This document shows, piece after piece, positions 53,501 through 63,900 of a DNA stretch of 64,000 bases. Source of the stretch: Holacanthus passer (taxonomy: Eukaryota; Chordata; Actinopteri; Pomacanthidae); contig JAFREQ010000043.1 in NCBI GenBank assembly GCA_025331565.1, positions 496,001-560,000 on the forward strand, read 5' to 3'. The position numbers and the translations under genes were made by a program. How positions within the stretch are numbered: the first letter of the stretch is position 1; each line of letters starts with the position of its first letter. Below the pieces are notes generated by a model. That model ran no database searches and was not told the DNA's origin. It was given only the letters and a program-made list of their open reading frames with translations.

Positions 53501-54699
53501 CGGTGAGAGTGATGCAACAAGATGGAAACCGCTCCTGCTGGTTCCAGTTTATCAGCCCTAATCATCCCAGGAGGCTCCTTCTACTATTCAACACCCCCAC
53601 CCCACCCCAGCTTCTTGTCTCACCAGTTACATCACTCATCTTTTCCGTTCTCACAATCAGATCAAGGGGTTCTGTGTGGAACACGGCGTTCGTTTTCGCT
53701 CGTGTTGTTCACTTGTGTAACGGGATTAAGCCGTCTCCTCTCCTGTCAGACTCGATCAGGAGGACTTCGAGATTCATTTGGAAGTCCGTGTCAAGTCAGC
53801 ACAGCTGGTTTTTCCAGACTAATGTGACCGTGTGCTCTCTCTTCCTCAGGTCGTCCCTGACGTGCCCTCACTGTCTGAAACAGAGCAACACCTTTGACCC
53901 TTTCCTCTGCATCTCACTCCCCATTCCTCTTCGCCAGACCAGGTGAGCACTGCTGTTTCCAATCCAGACTTCTGCTTGGTCTGTCATCTGAAATTATGGT
54001 TCTTCTCAGGTTGACAATTAGACACTTTTCTCCAAACAAATGCATTGATTTTAGACAGTCGTTAAATATACAGCTAGAGCCATCAGCCTGTTAGCATAGC
54101 TTAGCACAAAGACTGGAAACAGGGGGAAACAGCTAGCCCGGCTCTGAAGTTAGCGCACCCAGCCAAGAAAAATAGTCCAACACATAACTCATGTAAAACT
54201 GTGAACTAACATTTTTACAGGACAAAAAACATATGACATGTTAAGTAGTGGGTTTTTTAAGTAAATTTTGTTGCCTTTAGATAGAGTCATAATCATCCCT
54301 GCATTTCCAGTCTTGATGCTAAGATAAGTTAACCAGCTGGCCGTAGTTTCATTTTTAGTGTATAGACAGGAGAACAGTAAGCAGTAACTATTTCCTTAAG
54401 CTTGAGGCATTAAAAATGAGAACACAAGCTGGACACCACCCAGCTTTGTTCACGCACTACATACAGTAGTAATTGTGAAGCTGGAGGGCCGGTATCAAAA
54501 AGGAAAAGCCTGTGGAAAACCCTCTCAGTATCGAGAAACAATGTCTTATTCAACTTTACATCAAAACAACCACTCCGCCTCCATGTCAGGTCAACCTGTT
54601 CAGGAAATCCGGACATTTTCAAGGAGGGAGACCCCATTCACTCTTTTTTTTTTTCCAGTCAATACCTCTCTTACTTTAATTATGTGGTCTCTCTCTCAA

Positions 54700-54730
<31 letters not shown>

Positions 54731-57700
54731 ATTCCACATGTGATCTAAAAATCCAAACACTGGCTTTCACTTAAATCCTCACAACATGCTTACTGTACTT
54801 GTTTCTTGTCTTTACCGTTGTCCTGCTCGTGTTGTGGAAACTCGATCAGATATTTCATCTCCCACAACTTTGCGTCTCACCGTCCCATGGAGGTGGGCTG
54901 TTAGTGTCCTCCCACACCCACGCTGACACACAAACTTGCACATCTCCTACCACACACAACTGCTTATGTGATTAAAGATCATTGGCTGATTATTGGCTCA
55001 TATTTGCAACAGCTTTTTTTTTTGGTATTTTGATGAACAAAGGTGTTTCTCAACCTGAGTTTGACCTCTCAGGTTGCCTATAAATAAAGATGACTGAAAA
55101 CTTAATTCTAACATTAACCATTAACTATTTTAACCTATTTATCTAGGTTACAACTGGAACTTGTTCCACTATACGTTGGGCAAGAAAGAGCAGGATACAC
55201 CCTGGAAAGGTCAACCTTATATTAAAGGAATGACCTTTTCAGAAATACACTTTAGTTAGATGAGAAGGTCATTACCACACTCATATCTGTATGTTCAATA
55301 TAAGGCTACAACCAGGAGCTGGTTAATTTAGCTTAACGTGAAGGCTGGAAATGGAAACATTTTTTTTCCGAAGCGACTGTGATTGAAAGTGATTGACACG
55401 CAGAGGTGTGTTGATCACTATTCTAAGATTTGCCAGGGTTTTGTCTGACTAGTTATTTCCTTCCTTTTAGTTTTTAGCCTTTGAAACAGTTCATACAAGT
55501 TCAGCCAGCATCCCCTCTAATTTGGGAAATTGTTTTTAAGAGCTCCGTTCTGACAGCGTGCCAAATTGAGAGCATTTAGTTGCCGTCCGTTCTTTTAGCT
55601 GCATGTCAGATAGGGTGAGAGAAAACACTTCTGAAGGGATAAACAGAGGAGAAAACAGATGGGTTGTCTTTTAAAGCGTGTTTTTTAATGGATTTGTCTG
55701 TGTGAAGAGTTCAACTCACTCCCAGCCAAGTCATGTCTGTAAGCCATAAACACATACTGTTTGTTACCAGACCAACGCTTTCTGTGCCCAACCATCCAAA
55801 CACTGGGCTCCATCCCTTGGCAATCATGTTGATGATTTTGTTCACACTATATGTATATACACTGTATGTAAAGCTTGCTCTGTAAATATTCAATCCCAGC
55901 AGCTGCAGCAACCAATCACATGCATTGACTGGGAAACGCATTAGGGCTGTAAACATCTATAGGCAGTTTTACTATTTACAGGAACTGTTATTAGAAGTCG
56001 TTCAAACTAAATATTGCTTCATAAGACGGAATAAAAAAAAACAGAGGGTGGTAAGGTGCCCCTGCAGAGTGGTTTAGCAGCTACAGTGTTTTCTTTTATC
56101 CGCACTAGTATGAAAAATGTAATCAGCATAAATTGGGGCCACCTCCTTGAGTCGTGACTTGTTTAGTACTTCCAATTACTGTTCTCTCTTCACTGGGCTC
56201 TTTTGAAGTTTCCCCTTCCCCACCAGAAATCAGCAGAACAGGAGTAAACACCGCAGTTACTGTTTCCAGATACACAGATTTAACAATACGACTAGTGCCA
56301 AAGAACCAGTAGAATTATGGAGATAACTCATGTTGTTAAATCTTTAAACTGGCTTCCAGTTAGTTACAGAACAGCCTTCAAAGACGTGCTGCGACTTTAT
56401 AAATCATTCGATTGCTTAGGGCAATATACATTATATTTCTAATATGCTTGAAGAATATAAACCCATTAGGTCCCCTAAATCAGAGTTTCCCAACCCCAGG
56501 GCTGTGAACCGATCCGAGCCTCTGAACATTTGCTACTGGACTATGAGGAAGGATGTGATTCAGTTAAAAAAAAATGATAGATAACTATATAACTTTGGGG
56601 GCTATTGCAGAATATTTATGCTATTATTATCGTGGTTCAATATGTGGTGCACTTCTTCTCATCTCTTCCTGTCAGTGCCCCCAACAAAATAGCAGCTGTA
56701 GCACATGAAATCTGTGGGAAGCCACTACCTGATAAGTGTTGAGAGGCCTCTCTCTATATTTTTTTATGTAATAAGTTATAACAATGATATACAGAGCAAA
56801 TAAAGTTTAGTTTTGTTTCTATTCTTACTCACTCTTTTGTCGGCTCTTTTCTCTGTCTGACTCTCAGTGAAGCCTTATTTGTGTGTTGGGAGGATAAATA
56901 CAGAGAGAAATCAAACCTGAACCAATCTTGCATGAACATGCATGTGAACTACGACTGGACCCCCTGTCGAACTTTAGCTTCCTGTCGGCCATTTCCATCC
57001 CTGGTCGGCTGGTCAGCAGGTCTGCGATGAAAAGGTTAATAGAAAAATGTTACCCAGTGCAAAAGCTTGAATTGCTGATATGTGACAGACCTTCACAGAC
57101 CTTGATCGTGCATTTATTCCTCACTTGGAGTGCACACATTGTGAACAACCTCCTTGGCTGCAGAGTAGAGGTTATCCCGAGTTTGTGCTGCAGACTGTGA
57201 ACAGTCATCTGTCCTGCTGCTGGATGTCCTCCATACTCACCAGTGATAAAACCTCTCTGCTCTGACATCCTCCTCGATCACTCTGCATCTTCATCACTCA
57301 GAGCCTCGTTGAACAATCAAGAAGTCACCAAATGACTTTGGACAACTTTCCTAATTCGTGGACATTTTTTCTGGGTTAAAGGTTTCTGTTCATCATTTTG
57401 CCTTTAAATCTTTCAGACAAAATGTTGTGCCTTAGGTGCACAAGTGCAATTTTTTTTTTAGTTTTCTGTTTTGTCTCTTCGTTTTCTTTGTTCCTCTTCA
57501 AGATAAATTTGAGTTTTCATATTTTTTCAGGTTATTCTTTACACTATGCATAATAAGTTGCTGCTGTGAAACTTCCATATTCCTCTGAGGGATCTATAAT
57601 ATAAATTCATCTCTCTGCACTGTTTTTATTATATTGCAGTAAAAAAACATCTGTTTCTCCATATAATATTTCTTGACCCTTTCTTTCTGTGCCACTAGCT

Positions 57701-58471
57701 GCAGCCTTCAGGCCATAGACTCCCACAGGTACCTGATAGGTTTCCTCTCCATCTCCTCAGTGTGCTGTTATTCAAACGTCCCAGCACCCTGCTCATGTCA
57801 GCGCTGCCTCTGGAGAGGTCAGAGCCGAGCGCTCCCCGTTTTTAAAAATGCAATAGAGATTCCATTATTTGGCACACATAAAACTAAGCCCTAATGATCT
57901 ATTATTAATGTTAAAATGTATTGATTTATTCATGAAAGTCTCCTTTTGTCCCTCCCCGGCCGGAGAGGAGGCTGCGGTTAGAAATGGCACAGAAATCAAA
58001 ACTGGAAGCCGTCCCTGATTGTGTCTCTTCATCTGTGGCAGGCCGCTGTGTGTCATTCTGGTGTTCAGCACCAAAGGGCAGAGGTACCTGCGGGTCGGGC
58101 TGGCTGTGCCTCTGTTCGGCTCTGTGGCCTGCCTGAGGAGGATGGTGGCTGACGAGGGGAAGCTTTCCCCAGACCAGGTAACATAAAGCAGGAAAACATA
58201 CTCAGCATGGACCCAGATTTTCAGTAACAGAGCAGCACAGTTTGCCTCAGCTGGCATATGAGTGTGATTATAGTGATTTGTGGATCTTTCTGTGACCTTT
58301 CCTTACGTGCCACTGGCTTAGATTTACTCTTGCTTGCTTGGATAAAATACATTAAGCTGGATCTAAGATTGGGGGGAATAATGGTGCAAAGGTTATTATT
58401 CCATCAGGTGGGTTCAAAGTTCACACCCACAGCATTATAACATGTATAATGGCACAGTTATAAGGTAACTA

Positions 58472-58525
<54 letters not shown>

Positions 58526-58688
58526 GTGTGTGTTCGTCTCCAGGTGATCCTGACAGAGGTTTACTCCACAGGCTTCCAGCGCTCCTTCTTCGATGAGGAG
58601 GATCTGACCAGCATTGCTGAGAATGATGTCATCTACGCCTTCCAGGCTCCGCCCCTCTACATCAGAGGAGGCTCCGCGCGGATCTCAG
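24314..58688 (+). CDS. usp43: usp43, ubiquitin-specific protease (six 5' exons; gene continues past the window)
   Basis: The joined exons give 421 complete codons plus one base with no stop, and each splice is GT-AG. USP-family enzymes are cysteine proteases that remove ubiquitin from proteins. Visible features, in order: a basic N-terminus (residues 18-50, KPKSGKLFRKK then SVGVFMNRIIKTL), a low-complexity linker, the Cys box GLKNHGNTCFMNAVVQCLSN with catalytic C139, EVTEQLASLVRALW at 187-200, QHDALEFLLWLLDRVHED, then CPHCLKQSNTFDPFLC with the first zinc-ribbon CxxC (C302, C305). The segment FQRSFFDEEDL lies in exon 6. This order and wording match USP43, with USP31 as close paralogue; VSKYGSQF, the LPPD linker and FQRSFFDEEDL favour USP43. 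The His box, second CxxC and tail are expected downstream. Whether this is the a or b teleost duplicate cannot be told from sequence alone. Confidence 0.93.
25250..25804 (+). repeat. Right copy of the ~560-bp direct repeat (intron 1)
   Basis: Shares, in the same order as 22826-23386, 'acagctgatttcatgagctc', 'atcatctttacaatgg', 'gctgaaggtaacaggaga', 'gcagcctttcaaactgaac', 'ggactttgtggtgaagacc' and 'aggtactgtactgtca'. The copies differ by substitutions and small indels, so they are old. Confidence 0.85.
28413..28720 (+). repeat. Diverged AT-rich tandem repeat, 'aatggttgaaatag...' units
   Basis: Imperfect units of a few tens of bases around 'ggttgaaatagct', 'aactgttgaaatagtt', 'atgattgaaatattta', 'gaatgaaatgggtcaagt' and 'aactgttacaatagctgg' recur across about 300 bases. 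Confidence 0.6.
30286..30432 (+). CDS. usp43: usp43 exon 2 (residues 214-262)
   Basis: 147 bp, phase 0 at both ends, acceptor cctctccgcag and donor AAG|GTAAGA. It encodes TIVSKYGSQFRGNSQHDALE and FLLWLLDRVHED, which is the USP core motif following the Cys box, then a polar linker VNLASHNNNNKTKAPGK. The four-Asn run (aataataacaac) looks lineage-specific compared with my memory of mammalian USP43. Confidence 0.95.
31851..31910. repeat. (GT)n(GA)n compound microsatellite
   Basis: A GT run (31852-31894) passes directly into a GA run (31894-31910). Confidence 0.95.
33000..33545 (+). repeat. Interspersed repeat, 'gatgatggtgct' family (copy 4)
   Basis: Ordered 'ggtacaggcattcatgg'-type and 'ttgccatgaaatttactac' motifs, 'gatgaatccagatgac', 'gaggttggcttttttgat' and 'gtgtttagtgctaattag' fit the family also seen at 12410-12860 and 40215-40895. 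Confidence 0.6.
33740..33835. repeat. Foldback element, ~34-bp imperfect arms
   Basis: Arm 33740-33773 starts ctacattatattcag, and arm 33802-33835 ends ctcgatataatgtag. The arms are imperfect reverse complements and include the pair gtttctaat / attagaaac. A MITE-like relic is likely. Confidence 0.7.
34096..34159. repeat. Small foldback with tttgcaaagtat arms
   Basis: tttgcaaagtat at 34096-34107 pairs exactly with atactttgcaaa at 34148-34159. The interior (gcatcaatgcat / attgatgcaatg) is partly palindromic too. Confidence 0.75.
35199..35250. repeat. (AC)n microsatellite
   Basis: Long uninterrupted AC run in usp43 intron 2. A shorter AC run follows at about 35365-35383. Confidence 0.95.
35511..35555. 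repeat. (CT)n microsatellite
   Basis: Uninterrupted CT run in usp43 intron 2. Confidence 0.95.
37249..37273. repeat. Poly(A) tract
   Basis: 25 consecutive A residues on the + strand. It could be a retroposon tail, but no element body was recognised before it. Confidence 0.9.
40215..40895 (+). repeat. Interspersed repeat, 'gatgatggtgct' family (copy 5, longest)
   Basis: The fullest copy. It has 'cagcatgctaacatgttgat', 'cacaaagtacagctgaggct', 'gacctgatgatggcgctac', 'caggggaacatgaatgttt', 'cgtctggggaccatgaatg' and the tail 'ggtggactgacagac'. It can serve as the reference for the other copies. Confidence 0.75.
43262..43505 (-). repeat. Interspersed repeat, 'cccataatacagacaccaaggc' family
   Basis: Contains 'ggacccataatacagacacc', 'tttttattatcaaaatc' and repeated 'aaacaggcaaacaagtccaa' motifs, typical of a dispersed teleost element. 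Strand is a guess. Confidence 0.5.
46538..47027 (+). mobile_element. Non-autonomous DNA transposon copy, left of usp43 exon 3
   Basis: Ends are inverted (CAACCCAGATTCC... and ...TTTTTGGATGGGTTG) and flanked by TA on both sides. The element family is a common teleost DNA transposon whose ends include 'gattccaaaaaagttg'. Its central 235 bp (46662-46896) matches 49460-49694 in reverse complement with 3 differences. It encodes no complete transposase; the open frame at 46728 is incidental. Confidence 0.75.
47574..47677 (+). CDS. usp43: usp43 exon 3 (residues 263-296 plus split codon 297)
   Basis: 104 bp, acceptor ctgtgtcgcag and donor CAA|GTGAGT, ending in phase 2 (AA|G gives Lys297). It encodes GPGGAEDVLPPDLSQSQQPG and then VQHSFVQEHFQAQY. 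The first part is a variable linker; SFVQxHFQAQY is the conserved run into the zinc-ribbon exon. The exon lies between two inverted transposon copies. Confidence 0.92.
47678..53849 (+). other. usp43 intron 3 (6172 bp)
   Basis: Holds the inverted transposon copy at 49408-49820 and a repeat end at about 52895-52945 (ccaagtaccctttggggg, the reverse of the motif near 22600). It also has a short GT run near 51451-51468 and T-rich stretches near 52320-52380. A cag-bounded block at 52384-52470 is not in a usp43 frame and was not accepted as an exon. Confidence 0.65.
49408..49820 (-). mobile_element. Second copy of the same DNA transposon, inverted, right of exon 3
   Basis: Ends accctgattccaaaaaag and ttttttggaatcagggttg form an inverted pair next to TA. 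The 235-bp core 49460-49694 is the reverse complement of 46662-46896 with 3 mismatches. The terminal parts differ more, with different internal sequence near the right end. Confidence 0.8.
53850..53942 (+). CDS. usp43: usp43 exon 4 (residues 298-327 plus parts of 297 and 328)
   Basis: 93 bp, acceptor ctctcttcctcag and donor CCAG|GTGAGC. It encodes SSLTCPHCLKQSNTFDPFLC and ISLPIPLRQT. C302 and C305 are the first zinc-ribbon pair of the USP fingers subdomain. The wording is nearly invariant between USP43 and USP31, and the exon fits the phase of both neighbours. Confidence 0.95.
54050..54160 (+). repeat. Interspersed repeat, 'agcttagcacaaagactgg' family
   Basis: Carries 'gttagcatagcttagcac', 'aaagactggaaacaggggg' and 'aaacagctagcccggctctg'. 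It is the same family as 1225-1530. Confidence 0.6.
54699..54726. repeat. (AC)n microsatellite
   Basis: AC run in usp43 intron 4. Confidence 0.95.
56330..56450 (+). mobile_element. LINE reverse-transcriptase 3' fragment (relic)
   Basis: One frame around 56342-56430 reads LNWLPVSYRTAFKDVLRLYK. This resembles the LHWLPVxxRIxFK(V/L)LLLxYK motif near the end of many non-LTR retrotransposon ORF2 proteins. The following residues decay and stops appear. It is a short, inactive remnant in sense orientation to usp43. Confidence 0.65.
58042..58177 (+). CDS. usp43: usp43 exon 5 (residues 329-373 plus part of 328)
   Basis: 136 bp, acceptor catctgtggcag and donor CCAG|GTAACA, phase 2 to phase 0. It encodes PLCVILVFSTKGQRYLRVGL, then AVPLFGSVACLRRMVADEGK and LSPDQ. 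This is the Ubl-like segment after the first zinc pair that matches USP43 (RFLRVGLAVP...). Confidence 0.93.
58178..58543 (+). other. usp43 intron 5 (366 bp), ends in a (GT)n tract
   Basis: The only short intron in the seen part of the gene. A (GT)n run at 58473-58533 fills the region where a polypyrimidine tract would sit, leaving only tcgtctccag before exon 6. Confidence 0.85.
58473..58533. repeat. (GT)n microsatellite next to the exon 6 acceptor
   Basis: Long GT run with one C interruption (gcgtg), ending 10 bases before the last base of the AG acceptor. Confidence 0.95.
58544..58688 (+). CDS. usp43: usp43 exon 6 (residues 374-421 plus one base)
   Basis: 145 bp, beginning VILTEVYSTGFQRSFFDEED and continuing LTSIAENDVIYAFQAPPLYI. 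The match to USP43 (VILVELYPSGFQRSFFDEEDL) is close. I place the donor at CAG|GTCAGC (58689). Reading on gives only five more codons (GQLPD) before TGA at 58703-58705, so an exon end here is needed. The 3' end of the exon is less certain than the 5' end. Confidence 0.88.
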
Positions 58689-61116
58689 GTCAGCTGCCCG
58701 ACTGAAGGTGGAAAGTATAACGCGCTATTTTTAGTCACACAGCATATCACACAAACTAGTTCGTGGGGCTACATTAATATTTTCCCCTCCTTTTAATGTG
58801 AATGTACAAAGAGATCTGTGAGCAAACAAACCAATTTTATTAATGTGCTTTGCTTAATGAAACCCTCAGGGAATGCACCTTACTGCGGGGGGCCCTTTGG
58901 GAGCACATTAATAAGTATAGAACTTCACACAGAGCTCTGTGAATTACACCCCCACCCCCCGTTTGCAGATCAGATTTATGTCTTCATTTCATCTGTTTTT
59001 CAGCCACTGATGTAAAATGTGCGCTCTGAACTACTTCAGTGCATAGTATCCCCCTTGTTCCTTGCTTCGTGCTGTAAACAAATAGGTTCTGCTCTGTTGT
59101 CCTCTCTCGCGGGGCTGCAAGCGTAGTCCCGACACTGTGTCAACGCTGCTGTTGTACCTGAAAAATGTGACTTTTAGTACTACAATTTATGTTGCTCGAT
59201 GGCCACACAGAGCAGTGCTGCCTGAAAGGAGCCCCCCCCGACAGTCTGGCTGGTCTGCATCCTGGCACGGTCTGAGCCTCCTGGGTTCTCACTGGCTCAG
59301 CCTGCAGGGGTTGATATGGAAACTCTACATCACCGCTCAACACTTTCCTGTGTTTTGTAGATTTTCTTGTCTTTCACACTGATATGTTTCACACTGATAC
59401 ATATTACATAGTGCCATCTTTAAAGCTCCACTTCATATGATTAAATGCCTCGCCTCCATCTCCATTATCTATTACTTTGTTCAGGCAGAACATTGAGCAA
59501 ACCCAAATGGCATCCCAAAAAAAGCAGCATTAGCTTGTTCTGATACTTAATTGAAAAAAATAATTTTACTGTCCCCATTGATGAAAATCCCACCAGGCTC
59601 TCTCAAATTATTAATGTACATAAATGAAATATTGAGCTGCTTCATTTATTTTTGTTTTACTCAACTGCAGCCTGTAACTATTTTCGACCTCGCTGTTTGC
59701 GATTAATCAAAGACATAAAATCCAAATAGCACACGAGTAAACTGTGCCATTAAAATATTCTATCAATGTATAAAATGCACCATTTATTAAATTGTTTCTA
59801 TCCAGTCACAGCCATGATCTGTAATGCTTTCAGACTGTCTGGCGCCATTAAAATGTGATCTTTATGCCCCCTTCTGCAATTACTAAACCTAAACGGTCTG
59901 ATCCCTGAGACACCCTTAATCAATTATCCATAAATGCTTAAATGAAAGTAAAAATCTGAGTTAAATGTGCCATAGAATAACAAACTCTCACCAGGGGTCT
60001 CATTAAAGCTAAGCTCGGTAATCTAACCTTTTTAATGTGCAGTGGTAATGTTAAGGAAGGGTTATTAATGTGGATTATGTCCTTCGCCGTTAAATTAGGC
60101 CACATGTTAAGTGTGGAGTCTAGAGAGAGCAGCTTCCTGATGGCCTGACAAATGCAGGGCCGACACATCTTGTGCAATGAAATCTGAGGGTAACCTTGTT
60201 TTATTATGCTTCACTGGTTTCCTTGTTATTCGTAACACAATTGATTGATTGAGTTTCAATGGCAGTTCAGTCGATTTCAAGGTAGCAGTTACTCGCACAC
60301 TGTTTGAGACGGCGTGAGGCGCCCAGTAAAGACCTTTCGAGTGTCTGCTGTGAATGAAAAAATTATGTAGCCTTGGATCGCGCCAAAGGCAAACCAATGC
60401 TGAGGTGACCTCGTCGCTCAGACTCTCGGCCTCCCTGCTGGACTTGAAATGAATCTCTTACATCATAGTCTCACCAGTGCATATACCAGCTCTCCTCTAC
60501 ACACTGAGGTCATCATTTCATTCACTCCACAGCACTTCTGTCTTTAAAAAGGTCATGCTGGGTCACAGAAATGAAAACCCTAGCACTTCCGGTTGTTGTT
60601 TACTGACCATTTGCTAAGCCCCGCCCCTCTTAGTTTTTGTTGCTGCCCCCTATGCTTCGGTTCTTGCACGGCACACGGTGGCAGATTTACCATCGAAAAT
60701 TGTGGAAATTCTTGTAATTTTTGAAACAATAGTTACTTGATTGAGACAGAGGCTGACGAGAACAGGTGACTAATTTCTGGCCAACAAACATCAGGCTGAA
60801 AATGACAGATGTTGGTGGCAGAATTGATTAACTCTGGTTAGGTTGCTAATTAAGACAACATTATCTCTATGAGTTGCCAACTGGATGAATTTTTCAGCTG
60901 GCTTGTTTTAAAAGGAGACACCTATAAATGGCCTTGAATATGCACTCGATGGCTACATGCATAATAAAAGATCTGTGTAGAAGAAGATAGTCCGACTTTT
61001 ATAACTAGATATGTTAATATATAATAGGAAAAGAAAAATATAAGATAATACTTTGTTAGATAATAGTTTGATAATAGTTTGTTCTAACGTCATGTTTGGC
61101 TTTTATACTTCTAATC

Positions 61117-61136
61117 TTTTTTTTTTTTTTTTTTTT
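61117..61136. repeat. Poly(T) tract
   Basis: 20 consecutive T residues followed by aaag. Confidence 0.9.
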
Positions 61137-61435
61137 AAAGGCTTTTGGAGTCAGGACTAATGTGTTTGACAAATGTTATCTCAGCTAACTTTGGCTTTGT
61201 GCAAACGTCCCCAAGTCCAATAAGGAGCAGGACAGAGCTGCTGATGTTAATCTGAACTCTCCCCGAAAGAACTAGACAGTGGATGTGTTAGTCGTGAACA
61301 GAGGTTTTATAACAGCAGAATTAGAGCAGACAAACACACTGTTTAATCCATTCCTTATAATTTTGCTCGTGTGTTTTTGGAAAGGCTGAGGAAAAAGACA
61401 CCACCCTCCAAAATCTTTGTAATTATGATTATTAC

Positions 61436-61760
61436 ATTCATTTAGCTGATGCTTTTATCCAACCCGCCTTACAATAAGTGCATTCAACCATGAAGATATA
61501 ACCCAAAAATTGCAAGAATCATGCGAGTATATAAAATTTATCAAGCAATAGAGAAGGAAGCCTGGGAGTGGAGGCTGTGGTGGATAAAGGACAGTATGAG
61601 CAGAAAAGGGAGGTTTGGCAATTTGAGAGAGGGAGAGAGAGTAGGATGTGAAGAATTGGTCAGAGACATGAAGAGGCGATACAGGAAGGTCAGTGGTAGA
61701 GTAGTTCCTGGTGATTGGGTCGAGTCCGTTACCAGCTTTGTGGCTGAGAGTCGGGTTACA
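61436..61760 (+). repeat. Common teleost interspersed repeat, 'catttagctgatgcttttatcca' family
   Basis: Starts with 'tcatttagctgatgctttta', 'tacaataagtgcattcaacc' and continues through a purine-rich stretch. The 180-codon open frame on the - strand over this element (61455-61997) is a by-product of its composition. Confidence 0.65.
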
Positions 61761-63559
61761 GGCACAGCATGAAAATTCAAAAGTAGAAGGAGTTGTATGT
61801 GGTAGGGGAAGATTAGCAAACCTTAGCAAAAGTCTGCACATGCCCGAGTCTATGTATGATGAGGCTGCCGGTTCAAGAGACTGCAGAAGAGCTAACCACA
61901 CGCCTAATAATTCGTAATGTATTGAACCTGATGGTGATGGACTAGCAATAGAAACTTGTTTCCACTGACAGCTCAACATACAAACAATAGACATCAATCA
62001 GGAAAGATGTGTGATCTATAAGATTTAGGTTCACCACAGCCATGTGTGCAGTTAACCCTATCTTGCACACCTCCACACCACAACAGTGACCCGACACAGT
62101 TACTAATAACATCTGGCTTTCGTCTTTTGGGGGAAAGAGTACAATTGTTCCCGGGTCAAAGGCAGTGGTCTCATGTATTTATCAACTCCAGATCTGCAGT
62201 GATGCAAACATGACCCCCAGGTGTAGATACACTTTTCCGACACAATACGTTGATGCACATTGAACATTATTCAGTGTTTCTTACAGTCTGGGAACAACAT
62301 GCAATGGTGACATCGTTCAGTCGGCGTTGAGTTTGAAAACAGAGTGAAGTAAAAGACATAAAAAGGAACATTGTGACTGGCCTCCATGCTGCTTTGTACT
62401 GTTTCCCGTTTTCTGGCGCGTTCGTGACATCGAATGTGACACACCAGAAAACAGAAAGGTGAACTTGTTTACTGGCAATGGGAAAGGACTCAAGTGGCCT
62501 ATTTTTAGTTGGTTTACTCGTAAAAAAAAAAACTGCATGTATCTGCTAATTTTGGTGTAACAATAGTCTAATTGATCTCTAGAAAGGAATTATAAATAAG
62601 CTAAATGTCAAAGCTATAGTGTCTCTTTGCACAAGTTAGGTCCAAAATGTTAAGACTCTTCTCTGGTGACTTGATGGTAAGAAAATAGCAGCTTTAGGTG
62701 ATAAACAGACTACAAGCCTTTAACTCCCACAGAACTGCAGAGATATTTTTAACATACCTTCATATCTCCTTGTGAACTGAGGACAGTGGAGACACAGTTT
62801 TGTGTTTGCATTTGCATGAAAATGTTTTCACGTGCCTCCTGTTGGCAATCAAATGATCAAGGTTTATATTAAAAATAAATAATGTATAAAATCTTAAAGT
62901 GTTGTTCACAAGTTTCATGTGAGAAACAAGAAGCCTTTTTCTGTTTGGGATTTGACGGTGCAGAAATGAATAAGCACAATATCACTGTGGGTAGCACCGG
63001 TGCCAGGGACGAGACTTGAATACAGGATCACCTGCCAAAGAATATTTGGAAGCAGATAATTGGCTTTCACAGTTAAGTATCCATTTCACATTCTTTTATC
63101 TCTGTTACAAACAGAGAACAGGTTCTTCCTCCTCTTCATTCATCGCCCAGTTTTCAGTAAAATGAGATCATCCCTCATACTGTAGTTTGGTTTTGAGCTT
63201 ATTTTTCATGGACGGTTTCATAATTTTACATGTGATAAACAAGAGAGACCAACACAAGGTCAAGTGATTTGACCTTTCCATCTCTGGAGGAATTTCATAT
63301 ATTGCTGCTACAGTATATTGGATCGGTGTTAAGTTTCCAAATCATCAGGACATTTCAGGTTCAACTGAAAATGTGATTGATGAGTTGCAGTAAGTTTGGT
63401 AGACACGTAGTCAGTCAGTCAAACTCAGAATGCCAGTAAGTCCTATAGTTGAGCTGTGGTTGCAAAGAGAAATACTTTTGTACAGCTGTGCAGTAAGTGT
63501 TTGTCTTCACCTTTCTGTCTGCTGCATCCGACTTCAACACAAATATTCTGGAAACGCTT

Positions 63560-63900
63560 CCCAACCTGTCAATACAGTTACTGCCTGCATTTGTGTGCCA
63601 TTTGAGTTACAGCTTAAATCCCAGCCAGACTTTGAGTCACCAAAGTATCTTAACAACTGTTTAATTGATTGTCATGAAATTAGGTGCAGACGTTCAAGGT
63701 GCACAGAGGATGAATCACCTTGGTGATTGTCTTGAAATGTCTTAACAACTATTACAACCCAGTAAAATTTGGTGCACACATTTATGTTCCACTGAGGATG
63801 AATTGTAAAAACGTTAGTGATCCCAGTGAAGTCACAATTTCGGTTTGTCTGATGCTTTGGTTTATGACCAAATGCCTGCAAAAGTAATAAAGTTCTCTAG
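63560..63900 (+). repeat. Interspersed repeat, 'gatgatggtgct' family (copy 6)
   Basis: Motifs 'ccagccagactttgagtcac', 'attgtcatgaaattaggtgc', 'gtgcacagaggatgaatc' and 'ggtttatgaccaaatgcctg' place it in the family seen at 40215-40895. Confidence 0.5.

Larger units (their letters stand above)
53943..58041 (+). other. usp43 intron 4 (4099 bp)
   Basis: Contains the 'agcttagcacaaagactgg' repeat at 54085-54150 and a related fragment near 55315-55350, (AC)n at 54699-54726, a 'ggatacaccctggaaaggtc' fragment at 55140-55235, a LINE relic at 56330-56450 and a 'gtttcccaaccccagggct' repeat start at 56480. The rest is unassigned. Confidence 0.65.

Noticed and set aside
61455..61997. 180-codon open frame on the - strand
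   Set aside because: Lies on a common interspersed repeat and its purine-rich tail; low-complexity composition, no domain.
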